Positions 45,671 through 54,505 are shown, counted from the stretch's first letter. The stretch is 64,000 nt of DNA from Methylobacterium terricola (GCF_006151805.1 NZ_VDDA01000009.1:124001-188000), one strand, 5' to 3'. Notes: generated from the letters alone by a model not told the origin. Translations and numbers: made by a program.

Positions 45671-48532
45671 TCAGCCGAACGCCCCGACCTCGTGCTGGAT
45701 CATGCCGCTGATCTCGCGCACGAGGTCGAACAGGCGGCGGATCGGCGCGATCAGCGTGCGGTGCTCGGCCTCGTAGGTGCCGACGCCGCGGGGGCCCGCC
45801 GGCTCGCCGAAATTGAGGCCCAGCGTCGGGTCCGGCGTCACCGGGAAGATGTCGTCGAGGAGCTTCAGGCAGCTCTCGATGTCGAGGCGCAGGATGCGCT
45901 CGATCAGGGCCTCGCGGGTGATGCCGTTCTGCGGCCGGAAGCCCGGGATGTGCACCGCCAGGAACCAGATCCGGTGGATCAGCGCCAGGCGCAGCGCGTG
46001 CAGAAGCGCGAGCCGCGGCGTCATCGCGGGCAGGTCGGGAGCGATGCCGTGCAGCATCAGGTGGTCGTGGGTCAGCCGGCCGAACAGGCGGCGCAGGTGC
46101 GGCGCCAGGTTGAGCCGGTCGAGGGCGACGGCGACCGCGACGATCTCCTCGCGCCGCCCGTCCCGGGTGGCGCGCCGCGCCCGCTCCAGCCAGACCGAGG
46201 GGTCGAGGGTGTCGATATAGGCGCGCAGCACGTCGAGGTCGCCGACGGCGGTCGCCTCCTGCACCAGCCGGAAGGCGCGGGCGAAGCGCTCGGAGCGTTC
46301 GCGCATCTCGACGAACAGGTCCGGCGCGCGGCCCGCCGCCCGCCCGACCCCGTGCAGGGAATTGGCCAGGAAGCCGAGCTGCTGCAGGATCGCGTTGTTG
46401 GGAATCGCCCGCATCTGGCGCGGATGGGTGATCGTGACGGGCCCGCCGCCGTCGGATTGCCGCGCCACCGGGCGCGAGCCGGTGCGGTCGATCAGGTTCG
46501 GCCCGAAGGTGCCGAGCAAGGCCGCGTAGCCCGGATCGTTGACGAGCGTCTCCATGTCCTGGCGCACGCCGGTGAAGAACTCGGTGGCGAAATCGGCCTC
46601 GGCGTAGATCGGGTCGGGCGCGGGCTGGAGCCGGCTGTAGACGTGCTCGCCGATGCGCGCGACGGTGGCCTCGGCCAGCACCTTCGTGCCGAACATCAGG
46701 TAGCCGTCGCTGCCCTGGAAGCTGGATTCGAGGCTGGTGCGGATGCCGGCCTCGCGGTTGCGCCGCCGGGCGTGGTCGGGCGCGAGGTAGGCCAGGCGGT
46801 CGGCGAGGCTGGTCGGGTGCGCGCCCCGCCCGATCGATTCGCCGTGGGTGTCGAAGATCACCAGCTCGATGTCGGTGAGGTCGTGCGCCGCCATCAATTC
46901 GGTGATGCGGAAGCGCAGGCGCTCGATCCAGAAGGTCGCGGCGAGCTGGCCGACATAGCGCCCGGAATCCGAGTAGCCGAACTGCACCACCAGGCGCCCG
47001 ATGCGCTTGAGGTAGGCCCGCCACTGGGGCGAGCGCAGCGCGTCCTCGATCACGTGGATGCCCTGTTCGAGGGCGGAGGCCGTCTCGAACAGTGGCGTGA
47101 TCTCGACCTTGTCGCCGATGCCGAAATGCTGCGCCAGCCAGAGCGCGGCGAGCAGGGTGTAGCCGGTCTCGGTCTCGGCGATCAGGAAGCGGACCGGGTG
47201 GGTGCCGTCGACGTGCTTGAGGATCTGGGCGATCGTCATCATCAACCGGGCGGCCGAGGCCCGCTCGGCGGCGAGCGCCCCGAAATCCACCGGCACCGCC
47301 GCGACCGCGTCGAGGAGCGCGTTGATCGAGGCGAGGTGCGAGCGGCGCTGGGCCGGATCGGTCGGGTCGCCGTCCTGGTCGAGTTCGCGGCGCACCGCGT
47401 TGTGGACCTGGCTGGCGTTGAGCCGGAAATGCGGCAGGCCGTTCTGGAGCCCGTGCGCGGCGACGCCGGCCCGCAGGACGCAGAGCCCGAGCCGCGCCGC
47501 GTCGTCGGCGGCCCCCTCCACCGCCCGGTCGAGGAGGGCGAGGAGCGGGCCGGCCTCGGTCTGGGCCCGGTCGCGCTCGATGATCAGCGCCAGCGCGAAG
47601 CGGTGCACCGCCTCGAGGCTCGGCTGCTCGCCGAGCTTCGGCGCCACCGCGAGCTGGCGCAGGACGGCCGCCTTCGCCTCCTCGGCGAGCCGGCGCGCCG
47701 GGTCCGCGGCGGGATCGTCGGGGAGCTGCGCCAGCACCCGGTCGAACTGGGTGCGCTTCGATTCGAGCCGGTAGCGCAGGGTGTCCCACCAGCCGATATC
47801 GGTGCGCCCGTCGGTGTCGCAGCCGACCCAGGAGGCCAGCACCACCGGCATCGGGACGAGCTCGCTCCAGCGATCGGGCCAGCGCTCCCGGGCGGCGAGC
47901 AGGATCGCCTCGTTCAGCCCGTCGAGGGCGGCGCGGCCGTGCTGGACCGCGTGCCGGGCCTGGTCGAACTCGTCGTTGAGGGTGATGACCGGGTCGGCCC
48001 GGGCGGAGAGTGCCGCCGCTTCCGCGATCGGGGCGTGACGTGCCGCCGGATCGGGCTCGGACGCGGCCTCGGCGAGCAGGCGCGCCACCGCCTTCGGCAT
48101 GCCGAAGGTCGGGTGGGCGGTGAACACCGCGGCGAAGCGGGTGCGCTCGACCCGAGGGCGGGCGGTCTCGAACGCGGTCTCCGGGTCGCCGAGGGCGGCG
48201 GCCGCCACGGCCTCGGTCGCCTCCCGCGAATCGTCGTCCGATCCGAGGCCGAGATAGGCCCTGAGCCGCGCCGCCCGGGCCTCCAGCGCCTCGGCCCGCA
48301 GGCGCACGAACAGGCCGTTCAGGTCGTCCTCGCCGATGTCGCCGCGGTCGAAGCGGCGGCTGATCGCCAGCGCCACGGTCAGGACCGGGTTGCGGAACGG
48401 ATCCTGGCTCGCCTGGTTGCGGGCCTCCTCGACCAGCCCGAGCAGGTCCGCCTCGAGGCTTTCGGGGGTGGCGTACGCGTCCGGGCCCTGATTGCCGGAG
48501 CCTTGGTTGCCGGAGCCTTGAAGCCTGTCCAT
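45671..48532 (-). CDS. Divergent phosphoenolpyruvate carboxylase
   Basis: 953-aa protein of the PEP carboxylase family (typically 880-960). The catalytic His motif is present (VFTAHPTFGMP, His140), and FGYSDSGRYVG replaces the usual GYSDSxKDAG, with Arg for the conserved Lys. The usual FHGRGGxxGRGG region reads FDTHGESIGRGAHP, so it keeps His and GRG but not the canonical spacing. It may be a real carboxylase of the divergent alphaproteobacterial type or have another role. A QGSGNQGSGNQG repeat sits at the N-terminus. Start ATG 48532; the frame is open further upstream to 48634. Confidence 0.75.
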   Translation of the reverse strand: MDRLQGSGNQGSGNQGPDAYATPESLEADLLGLVEEARNQASQDPFRNPVLTVALAISRRFDRGDIGEDDLNGLFVRLRAEALEARAARLRAYLGLGSDDDSREATEAVAAAALGDPETAFETARPRVERTRFAAVFTAHPTFGMPKAVARLLAEAASEPDPAARHAPIAEAAALSARADPVITLNDEFDQARHAVQHGRAALDGLNEAILLAARERWPDRWSELVPMPVVLASWVGCDTDGRTDIGWWDTLRYRLESKRTQFDRVLAQLPDDPAADPARRLAEEAKAAVLRQLAVAPKLGEQPSLEAVHRFALALIIERDRAQTEAGPLLALLDRAVEGAADDAARLGLCVLRAGVAAHGLQNGLPHFRLNASQVHNAVRRELDQDGDPTDPAQRRSHLASINALLDAVAAVPVDFGALAAERASAARLMMTIAQILKHVDGTHPVRFLIAETETGYTLLAALWLAQHFGIGDKVEITPLFETASALEQGIHVIEDALRSPQWRAYLKRIGRLVVQFGYSDSGRYVGQLAATFWIERLRFRITELMAAHDLTDIELVIFDTHGESIGRGAHPTSLADRLAYLAPDHARRRNREAGIRTSLESSFQGSDGYLMFGTKVLAEATVARIGEHVYSRLQPAPDPIYAEADFATEFFTGVRQDMETLVNDPGYAALLGTFGPNLIDRTGSRPVARQSDGGGPVTITHPRQMRAIPNNAILQQLGFLANSLHGVGRAAGRAPDLFVEMRERSERFARAFRLVQEATAVGDLDVLRAYIDTLDPSVWLERARRATRDGRREEIVAVAVALDRLNLAPHLRRLFGRLTHDHLMLHGIAPDLPAMTPRLALLHALRLALIHRIWFLAVHIPGFRPQNGITREALIERILRLDIESCLKLLDDIFPVTPDPTLGLNFGEPAGPRGVGTYEAEHRTLIAPIRRLFDLVREISGMIQHEVGAFG

Positions 48533-48807
48533 CGGGTCGCTTCGTCCTGTGGCCGGATCCCCGTCCGGATCGCGCGGCGCGCGGTCTCGCGCCTTGAGGC
48601 CGGTGACGCAAGGAGCGTTCCGCGGCCCGGCCACGCTCTATCCCGGTCGCCCCGGCGTGGCGAGGCTCCGCCTGCGGCCCCGGCGACACGGGCCGGCCCG
48701 GAAATACGGCGTCCCGCCCGCATCCAATGGTTAAGATTTCGTCAATGCGCCATCATGCGGTCCGGGAGACGATGACGGCCGGATGTCGATTCGAGGAGGA
48801 ACGCGCC
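48533..48807. other. Divergent promoter region
   Basis: 275 bp between the PEP carboxylase start and the small plus-strand gene at 48808. There is a GAGGAGGA Shine-Dalgarno at 48793-48800 for the latter. No hairpin or repeat noted. Confidence 0.4.
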
Positions 48808-49017
48808 ATGATGTCGATCGGAGCCGCCCTGAGCGCGGCCACCACCCTCGTCGGCCATGCCCTGCCCGCCGGACGGGCCGGGGAGCGCACGCCGCCGCGG
48901 ACGACCCGGGAGGCCGGGGCCGAGGAGGTCCGCGAGACGACGCGGGAGGATGCGACGCTCCTCGTCGCCATCGAGGCGGGCCTGCGCGAGGCGGGCTACC
49001 TGTCGAACCGGCCGTGA
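48808..49017 (+). CDS. Small hypothetical protein, 69 aa
   Basis: Starts at ATG 48808 (or 48811) with a strong GAGGAGGA eight bases upstream. Residues 1-22 are mildly hydrophobic (MMSIGAALSAATTLVGHALP) and the remainder is charged and acidic (EEVRETTREDATLLVAIEAG), probably helical. No signal cleavage site is clear. No family recognised. Confidence 0.55.
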   Translation: MMSIGAALSAATTLVGHALPAGRAGERTPPRTTREAGAEEVRETTREDATLLVAIEAGLREAGYLSNRP

Positions 49018-49157
49018 CGAGGCGGCCCTGGCGAACCGGCACGGGATCCCGGGCGATCTCTTCCGCCAGGATCGCGTGAGCCCCGGCGCGACCGCATGCG
49101 GCATCGGCGCTGCACGACCGGACACGGCGCCGGAAATGCTCTAAGGCTGGCATCACG

Positions 49158-49502
49158 ATGGAGATGATCGTGATTCTGGCTGCCGTGGCAGCCCTGGTCT
49201 TTGCAGGTTTGGTGCTCGTGTTCGGGTATGGCCGCGCGCGTCCGACCCTGCGGCTTCCGCACGAGCAGGAACTGGAGGAGCGGGGCGACGAGCTGTTCCG
49301 CGACTTCGACCAGGACCTCGCCGGGGTGCTGGAGCAGGCGGCGCGGGAGCCGGAGGCGCCCCACGCCTTTCCGGAGCGGCTGGCGGTGCCCGATGCGCCC
49401 CGTCCCCGGCCGCAGGGCCGCCTGACCATCGATCACGATCCGGCGGAACCCGGCCTGGCTCCCGGCCGGTCCGGGGCCGGCCGCGACGGAGAATCCCGGT
49501 GA
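49158..49502 (+). CDS. Small membrane-anchored protein, 114 aa
   Basis: One N-terminal TM helix (IVILAAVAALVFAGLVLVFG) and a charged, partly disordered cytoplasmic or periplasmic tail (HEQELEERGDELFRDFDQDL). Translationally coupled to the next gene by a GTGA overlap. Function unknown. Confidence 0.6.
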   Translation: MEMIVILAAVAALVFAGLVLVFGYGRARPTLRLPHEQELEERGDELFRDFDQDLAGVLEQAAREPEAPHAFPERLAVPDAPRPRPQGRLTIDHDPAEPGLAPGRSGAGRDGESR

Positions 49503-50224
49503 CGCGTCACGCCGTGCTGGCCGCCCTCCTGCTGGCGGCGCTTCCGGCTTTCCCGGCCCAGGCTGTCCCCGATCAAGCGGCGCCCGAGAAGGTGGCTCTC
49601 GACGAGGCGGTGCCGGCCTGTCCGGCGCCGCGGGCCCCGGAATTCGCCGGGGGCAAGGGGTTCGCCCTCTTCGTCACCCGGCAGGGGACCATGACCGTGA
49701 GCAATCCGCTGCGGCCGCTCTCGCCCGAGACCGTGCAGGTGCTGCAGGTGGTGATCCGCAGCAAGCTCGCCACCGCCTACGGCGCCGACCTGTCGGGCCT
49801 TCGCCGCGGCCCCTCGCCGGCGGCCCTGGAGGCGCAGAACGGCGCGACCATCCAGTGGGCCGGCAGTCCGGAACACCTGCCGCCGACCCTGCGCATCCTG
49901 GCCGATGACGGCGGGCAGGTCCTGGCCGAGCTGACGTTCAAGGCCTGCGGCGATCCCCCGAAGGTGGCGGAGCCGAAGCCGCCGAAACCCGCCCCCGTCG
50001 CCCGCAAGGCCGGTCCGAAGGCGGCCAAGGCCGATCCGTCGAAGGCCGATCCGGCCCAGGATGGGGCCAAGGCCGATCCGGCCCGGGCGGAGGCGGCCGA
50101 CCCCGCCGCCACGGTGCCGGCACAGCGGGCGCCCCGGCCCCGGCGCGAGAAGGCGGCGGCGCCCGAGAGCGGACCGGCCCGGACGCCGGGCGGCCTCATG
50201 CTGCCGCAGGGTGCGATTCCCTGA
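49499..50224 (+). CDS. Secreted protein with a Lys/Ala/Asp/Pro-repeat tail
   Basis: 241 aa. Signal peptide (HAVLAALLLAALPAFPAQA), a globular part (about 35-150, with GFALFVTRQGTMTVSNPLRP) and a low-complexity tail (about 155-235) with repeated KADP units (KAAKADPSKADPAQDG). A very similar KADP/KTDP repeat occurs at the start of the LMW-PTP gene at 54581-55132. Overlaps the upstream gene. No function recognised. Confidence 0.6.
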   Translation: MTRHAVLAALLLAALPAFPAQAVPDQAAPEKVALDEAVPACPAPRAPEFAGGKGFALFVTRQGTMTVSNPLRPLSPETVQVLQVVIRSKLATAYGADLSGLRRGPSPAALEAQNGATIQWAGSPEHLPPTLRILADDGGQVLAELTFKACGDPPKVAEPKPPKPAPVARKAGPKAAKADPSKADPAQDGAKADPARAEAADPAATVPAQRAPRPRREKAAAPESGPARTPGGLMLPQGAIP

Positions 50225-50313
50225 CCGCCTGACGAACCACCTCGGCCGTCGCGGCGTTTGCGTGAGCCCGACGGCCCGCCCCTCATTCCCCCGATTATCG
50301 GAGACGCTCGACG

Positions 50314-50574
50314 ATGTACGATTCCTGGCTGCGCCTCGGCCTCGACACCGTTCGCCTCGGACTGGAGGCGCAGACGGTCGTCGCCCTGCGGCTGGCCAAG
50401 CTCTCGCTCGGCGGCACCGCAGCCCAGATCGAGGCGGAGCGCATGGTGACCGAGAAGATGGAGGCCGCCGCGGAGGCCGCGATGACGCTCGCCAGCGGCG
50501 GCACGGCCGAGCGGGTGGTGCGGGATTACCGTCGGAAGGTGCGGGCCAACGCCGTGCGCCTCAGCCGCAGCTGA
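50314..50574 (+). CDS. Small helical protein, 86 aa
   Basis: MYDSWLRLGLDTVRLGLEAQ start, then ALRLAKLSLGGTAAQIEAER and a basic C-terminus; entirely helical and amphipathic, somewhat like phasins but far shorter. GGAG lies ten bases upstream. I know of similar short unnamed proteins in this group but no function. Confidence 0.6.
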   Translation: MYDSWLRLGLDTVRLGLEAQTVVALRLAKLSLGGTAAQIEAERMVTEKMEAAAEAAMTLASGGTAERVVRDYRRKVRANAVRLSRS

Positions 50575-50687
50575 GGCGGTGCCAGGCGTCACGCAAGAGG
50601 AGACCGCTCCAGGGCTGTGACCCGATCGCCGTCACTGGGTGGGAGGCATCCGGGGACGATCGCTCGGCCCCCGTCACCCGGCCACCG

Positions 50688-50963
50688 TCACTTGCGGGCG
50701 GCCATCATGTCGTGGGTCAGCACCGTCAGCTTGCCGATCAGGCTGGTAATGTCGCCGTGGGTGCAGGACCATTGCGTGCCGATCGCCCCGCCATCGGAGG
50801 AGACCGAGACCACCGCGATCGAGCGCAGCTTGCCCTCGCGGGCCAGGCGCAACTGCTCCTGCAGCACGTCGATCATCGAGGCGGTGTTCTCGTCGACCGG
50901 CGCCGCGGCCACGGCCTGCGGGAAGGCGACGATGCGGTGGGTGTCGGCGGCGGTTTCGCTCAT
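50688..50963 (-). CDS. Small hypothetical protein, 91 aa
   Basis: Begins MSETAADTHRIVAFP and has a helix (MIDVLQEQLRLAREGKLRSI) followed by beta strands (AVVSVSSDGGAIGTQWSCT). It starts 7 bp after the NepR-like gene on the same strand, so the pair is probably co-transcribed and related in function. No known family. Confidence 0.6.
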   Translation of the reverse strand: MSETAADTHRIVAFPQAVAAAPVDENTASMIDVLQEQLRLAREGKLRSIAVVSVSSDGGAIGTQWSCTHGDITSLIGKLTVLTHDMMAARK

Positions 50964-50969
50964 GGGACT

Positions 50970-51197
50970 CTACGAACGCTTGCGGGGAATCGAAGGGGTG
51001 GAACGGTCGAGCCGTGCCACGAGAGTGGCGAGGTCCGCCGGCAGCGTCTCGGCCAGGCAGCCATCGAACGCGGCATGCAGGCCCGGCGCCAGAACGGCGT
51101 CGAGGGGGCTCGTGCCCGCCGCGGACCGGACGGCCTGCGGCAGGATGGCGGGAGCCGGCCCGCCGGGTCGATCGTGCATCGCCCGTGGTGACATCAT
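50970..51197 (-). CDS. NepR-like anti-sigma factor (tentative)
   Basis: 75 aa. The segment LHAAFDGCLAETLPADLATL followed by VARLD matches the short NepR pattern (LRxxYDxVxxExxPxxxxxLLxxLD), the anti-sigma factor of the alphaproteobacterial PhyR-NepR-EcfG general stress response, known best from Methylobacterium. No phyR or ecfG is adjacent, so it would be a paralogue. ATG 51197 has GAGG five bases upstream (ATG 51194 also possible). Alternative: an unrelated small protein. Confidence 0.5.
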   Translation of the reverse strand: MMSPRAMHDRPGGPAPAILPQAVRSAAGTSPLDAVLAPGLHAAFDGCLAETLPADLATLVARLDRSTPSIPRKRS

Positions 51198-51529
51198 CGC
51201 AGCCTCGCGCTTCAGGAGCCGCCCTCGTTCTCAAAACTGCCTATTCGGGCGCGGATCACAATCCCTGCTCTGTGGCCGAGCTTTCACTTCGAAACCTGAT
51301 GTTGTCGGGCAGCAACACCGCGCCGAGCGCCGGGAACCCGTCCGGGAGGACCGGTCGCGGCGGCCGCCGGCCGTCATGGAGGGCCGTCATGGGGCCGTCC
51401 GGCCGTGCCGGACGGAACTGCGAATTACAGAAAATTTCACAGTAATAACTCGAAATGCGGACCTGTTCCGAACGTATATAACTTTTGATAGAACAATCAC
51501 CAGTAGAAATGTGTTAGCGCAACCGCGGT
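51198..51529. other. Divergent promoter region NepR-like / Crp
   Basis: 332 bp, strongly AT-rich from 51425 to 51520 (e.g. ATTACAGAAAATTTCACAGT and GTATATAACTTTTGATAG), consistent with a regulated promoter of the Crp/Fnr-HWE unit. No exact Fnr box (TTGAT-N4-ATCAA) or CRP box was found. No CDS. Confidence 0.5.
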
Positions 51530-52291
51530 GTGACGTGGCGGGGCGCCTTGGCCGAGTTTCTCATCCGCAAGCTTGAGCATTTCACGAGCCTGTCCGGCGA
51601 GGACAGGCAGGCGCTCGAACACGCGTCCCGGCAGCGTACGCGCCGGATCCGCTCGCGGGACGACATCGTCCATGAGGGCGACCTGCCGCAAGGGGTGAAC
51701 CTGATCCTCGAGGGCTGGGCCTGCCGCTACAAGACCCTCGAGGATGGCCGCCGCCAGATCATCGCCTATCTCCTGCCCGGCGACCTGTGCGACCACAACG
51801 TCTCGATCCTGCGCGAGATGGATCACTCGATCGGCACCGTGACCGCCGTGACGCTGGCGGAGATCCCGACCGAGACCATGCGCCAGCTTACCGCCGGCCA
51901 TGCCCGGCTGTCGCAGGCCCTGTGCTGGGAGGCCCTGGTGGCGGCGGCGATCCAGCGCGAGTGGACGGTGAATATCGGCCAGCGCACCGCCTTCGAGCGC
52001 CTCGGTCACCTGCTCTGCGAACTCTACGTGCGGCTGCGCGCGGTCGGGCTCACCCAGGGCAATGCCTGCGAGCTGCCGCTCACCCAGGCCGAGATCGCCG
52101 ATACGATCGGGCTGTCGGTGGTGCATGTGAACCGCACGTTGCAGGAGCTGCGCAGCGTCGGGTTGATCTCGCTCCGCGGCCGCGAGCTCACCATACACCG
52201 CCTCGAGGCCTTGCAGAGGGCGGTGCAGTTCAACCCGAACTACCTGCATCTGTGCCGGGAAGGGCGGCATCTGGATTCCAATGAGGCCTGA
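51530..52291 (+). CDS. Crp/Fnr-family transcriptional regulator
   Basis: 253-aa regulator: N-terminal cyclic-nucleotide-binding-like jelly roll (HEGDLPQGVNLILEGWACRY; DLCDHNVSILREMD) and a C-terminal winged helix with recognition helix LTQAEIADTIGLSVVHVNRT. It lacks the Cys cluster of FNR, so an oxygen-sensing [4Fe-4S] cluster is unlikely. GTG 51530 is used; TTG 51548 would give the usual AEFLIRKLEHF start. The 3' end overlaps the HWE-kinase-like gene by 11 bp. Confidence 0.85.
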   Translation: MTWRGALAEFLIRKLEHFTSLSGEDRQALEHASRQRTRRIRSRDDIVHEGDLPQGVNLILEGWACRYKTLEDGRRQIIAYLLPGDLCDHNVSILREMDHSIGTVTAVTLAEIPTETMRQLTAGHARLSQALCWEALVAAAIQREWTVNIGQRTAFERLGHLLCELYVRLRAVGLTQGNACELPLTQAEIADTIGLSVVHVNRTLQELRSVGLISLRGRELTIHRLEALQRAVQFNPNYLHLCREGRHLDSNEA

Positions 52292-53267
52292 GGCCGACCC
52301 GTTCGAGACCGACGACCCGGCAGGCGACGAGCCCGATTTCCGCGGGATGGTCGAGACGATCCCGCACTTGGTCTGGCAATCGAGCCCGCGCGGCGACTGG
52401 ATCTGGGCCAGCCGGCAATGGGCCGCCTTCACCGGCCAGAGCCCTGCGCGCAGCCGCGGCTGCGGCTGGCTCGACGCGGTGCATCCGGAGGATCGCGCGC
52501 GCACGCGCGAGGCCTGGCGGATGGCCTCGCGCCGCGGCCACGTCGTCATCGAGCACCGCTTGGCCCGGCACGCGGCGGACGGGCCGGCGGGCGACCCCTA
52601 TCGCTGGTTCTCCACCCGGGCGATGCCCCGGCGCGACGGTGACGGCCGGCCGGAGACCTGGTTCGGCACCTCGACCGACATCCACGACCTGTACCTGATG
52701 CGCGAGGCACAGGTGCATCTGCTTCAGGAATTGCAGCGCCGGGGACGCAACAACCTCGCGGTGGTCCGCGGCATCGTACGCCGTGTCGCCGCGACCGCGG
52801 CCAGCGCCGAGGAGGCGGCGGCCTATGTCGACGACCGCCTTGCCGCGATGGCGCGGATCCAGACCAAGGTCTCGCGCGACGAGCCGCTGACCGGGGTCGC
52901 CCTCGACGTCCTGATCCGGGACGAGCTCTCCGCCCACGCCCTGCCGGAGCCGAGCGAGCTGTCCGGCCCGCCGGTGCGGCTGCCGGTCGAGGTGGCGGAG
53001 AAGCTCGGCCTCGCCCTGCACGAGCTGGTCCGGGGCGCCGTGCTCAACGGCCACGACCGGATCGCCGTGACCTGGAGCGCGACGGCGACCCAGCTGGCCC
53101 TGACCTGGCGCGAGCGGGCACGGCCGGGCAGGGGCCGCACCGGTGACGGGGCCCTGCGCGGCGAGATCCTGGAGCGGATGCTCGCCTACGACCTGCGGGC
53201 CGCGACCAGTATCTCCGAGACCGAGCGCGACCGCGCCTTCGTCATCGTGCTGCCGCTGCCGCGCTGA
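52281..53267 (+). CDS. PAS-HWE histidine kinase-like protein lacking the phospho-acceptor His
   Basis: 328 aa: PAS domain (about 20-135; PHLVWQSSPRGDWIWASRQW, GWLDAVHPEDR) and an HWE-type region. In HWE kinases the H-box is ELxHRxKNxLA; here residues 150-160 read ELQRRGRNNLA with Arg153 at the His position. The N-box ELVRGAVLNG lacks the canonical Asn, and no GFG G-box is visible. So it is probably a pseudokinase, perhaps a sensor for the co-expressed Crp regulator, or degraded. No TM. Confidence 0.8.
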   Translation: MRPEADPFETDDPAGDEPDFRGMVETIPHLVWQSSPRGDWIWASRQWAAFTGQSPARSRGCGWLDAVHPEDRARTREAWRMASRRGHVVIEHRLARHAADGPAGDPYRWFSTRAMPRRDGDGRPETWFGTSTDIHDLYLMREAQVHLLQELQRRGRNNLAVVRGIVRRVAATAASAEEAAAYVDDRLAAMARIQTKVSRDEPLTGVALDVLIRDELSAHALPEPSELSGPPVRLPVEVAEKLGLALHELVRGAVLNGHDRIAVTWSATATQLALTWRERARPGRGRTGDGALRGEILERMLAYDLRAATSISETERDRAFVIVLPLPR

Positions 53268-53282
53268 GCCACGACGGCGGGA

Positions 53283-53298
53283 TGTTTCACGTGGAAAC
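53283..53298. promoter_or_regulatory. parS-like ParB-binding site
   Basis: TGTTTCACGTGGAAAC matches the parS form TGTTTCACGTGGAACA except at its last two bases. parS sites cluster near the origin; this is about 22 kb from the predicted oriC. The ATG at 53282 formed by the site is not a gene start. Confidence 0.5.
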
Positions 53299-53471
53299 GC
53301 CCGGCGATGCGCCGACGTCAGATTTCGTCAAGCATGACCGAGCCCGGAGGGCTCCCGATTTCGCAACCCAGTCCAAGCTCATCCGTGGATTGACGCCGGC
53401 CGGACCGGCTTGCGACAGACGGGGGGACGCCCGCCTTCCGGGCCCCCTCTCTTCGAGCCTCCTGCTCTTCC

Positions 53472-54188
53472 ATGTCTCATGCTTCCGCCGCGCCGTTCAC
53501 CCGCGCCGGCATACTCAGGGGCATTCGGCTCAGCCTGCCGCTCTGGCCCAGCATCGCGGTGTTCGGCGCTGCGTTCGGGGCCGCTGCGGCGCAAAGGGGC
53601 GTGAGCCTGGCGGAAGCCGCCGGTGCCAGCGCGCTGGTCTATGCCGGCTCGGCCCAGATGGTCACCCTGGAGGTCTGGGGCCAGCCCTGGACGGTGAGCG
53701 CGCTGCTCGCCGCCATGACGGTGACCGGGCTCATCAACGCCCGCATGATCCTGATGGGTGCGACGATCCAGCCCTGGATGCGCGGCGCACCGCTCTGGCG
53801 TACGGCGATGACGCTGTTCGTCCTCGTCGATGCGAGCTGGCTCATCGGCGTGCGCCACCGCTCGGAGGGCGGCCGCGACCTCGGGGTCCTGTTCGGCGCC
53901 GGCATCGGCCTGTGGCCGCTCTGGGTCGCCTCGACGGTGGCCGGCCACCTCGCCGGCGCCCTGGTCACCCAGCCCCGGGTCTACGCCCTCGACATGATCC
54001 TGCCGGTGTTCTTCGCCGCCATGCTGGCTCCGCTCTGGCGCGGGGTGCGGCCGGCCCTGCCCTGGCTCGCCTCCGGCCTGGTGGCGCTCCTGGTGCAGCG
54101 GCTGGTGCCGGGCTACGCCTTCATCGCGGCGGGCGCGGTGGCGGGCCTCGTCACCGGCCTGCTCGTCGACGATGGGGCGCCGCGGTGA
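53472..54188 (+). CDS. azlC: AzlC-type branched-chain amino acid export permease large subunit
   Basis: 238-aa membrane protein with about 6-7 TM segments (SLPLWPSIAVFGAAFGAAAA; AAGASALVYAGSAQMV; VYALDMILPVFFAAMLAPLW). AzlC family segments VYAGSAQMV and INARMILMG are present. It forms an overlapping pair with azlD (GTGA). In other bacteria AzlCD exports branched-chain amino acids or analogues; substrate is not proven here. Confidence 0.88.
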   Translation: MSHASAAPFTRAGILRGIRLSLPLWPSIAVFGAAFGAAAAQRGVSLAEAAGASALVYAGSAQMVTLEVWGQPWTVSALLAAMTVTGLINARMILMGATIQPWMRGAPLWRTAMTLFVLVDASWLIGVRHRSEGGRDLGVLFGAGIGLWPLWVASTVAGHLAGALVTQPRVYALDMILPVFFAAMLAPLWRGVRPALPWLASGLVALLVQRLVPGYAFIAAGAVAGLVTGLLVDDGAPR

Positions 54189-54505
54189 TCGACGCCGTTC
54201 TCGCCGGCCCCGCCGGCCCGTGGATCGCCATCCTGGCGCTCGCCCTCGTCACCTATCTCTGCCGCGCCTCGGGCGTGGTGCTGATGAGCCGGGTGCGGCT
54301 CACGCCGCGGGTCGAGCGGGGCTTGCGCGCCCTGCCGGGCTCGATCGTGGTGGCGACGGCGCTCCCCACCGGCCTTTCCGCCGGCCTGCCGGGCCTGCTC
54401 GGCCTCGTGACGGCGGCCGGCGTGATGGCGCTGACCCGGTTCGAGCTGGCGGCGGTGCTGGCGGGGCTGGGAGTCGTGGCGGTAGGGCGGGCGCTGGGGC
54501 TGTAG
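54185..54505 (+). CDS. azlD: AzlD small subunit of branched-chain amino acid exporter
   Basis: 106-aa membrane protein with three TM helices (WIAILALALVTYLCRASG; LGLVTAAGVMALTRFELAAV; AVLAGLGVVAVGRALGL). The GTG start at 54185 overlaps the azlC stop, which sets this start. The AzlD family's short length and the LPGSIVVATALP stretch support it. Confidence 0.85.
   Translation: MIDAVLAGPAGPWIAILALALVTYLCRASGVVLMSRVRLTPRVERGLRALPGSIVVATALPTGLSAGLPGLLGLVTAAGVMALTRFELAAVLAGLGVVAVGRALGL

Noticed and set aside
53282..54184. Open frame starting at ATG 53282 (MFHVETPG...)
   Set aside because: The ATG is part of the parS-like sequence and the frame overlaps azlC out of phase; only its tail after 54185 is the real azlD.
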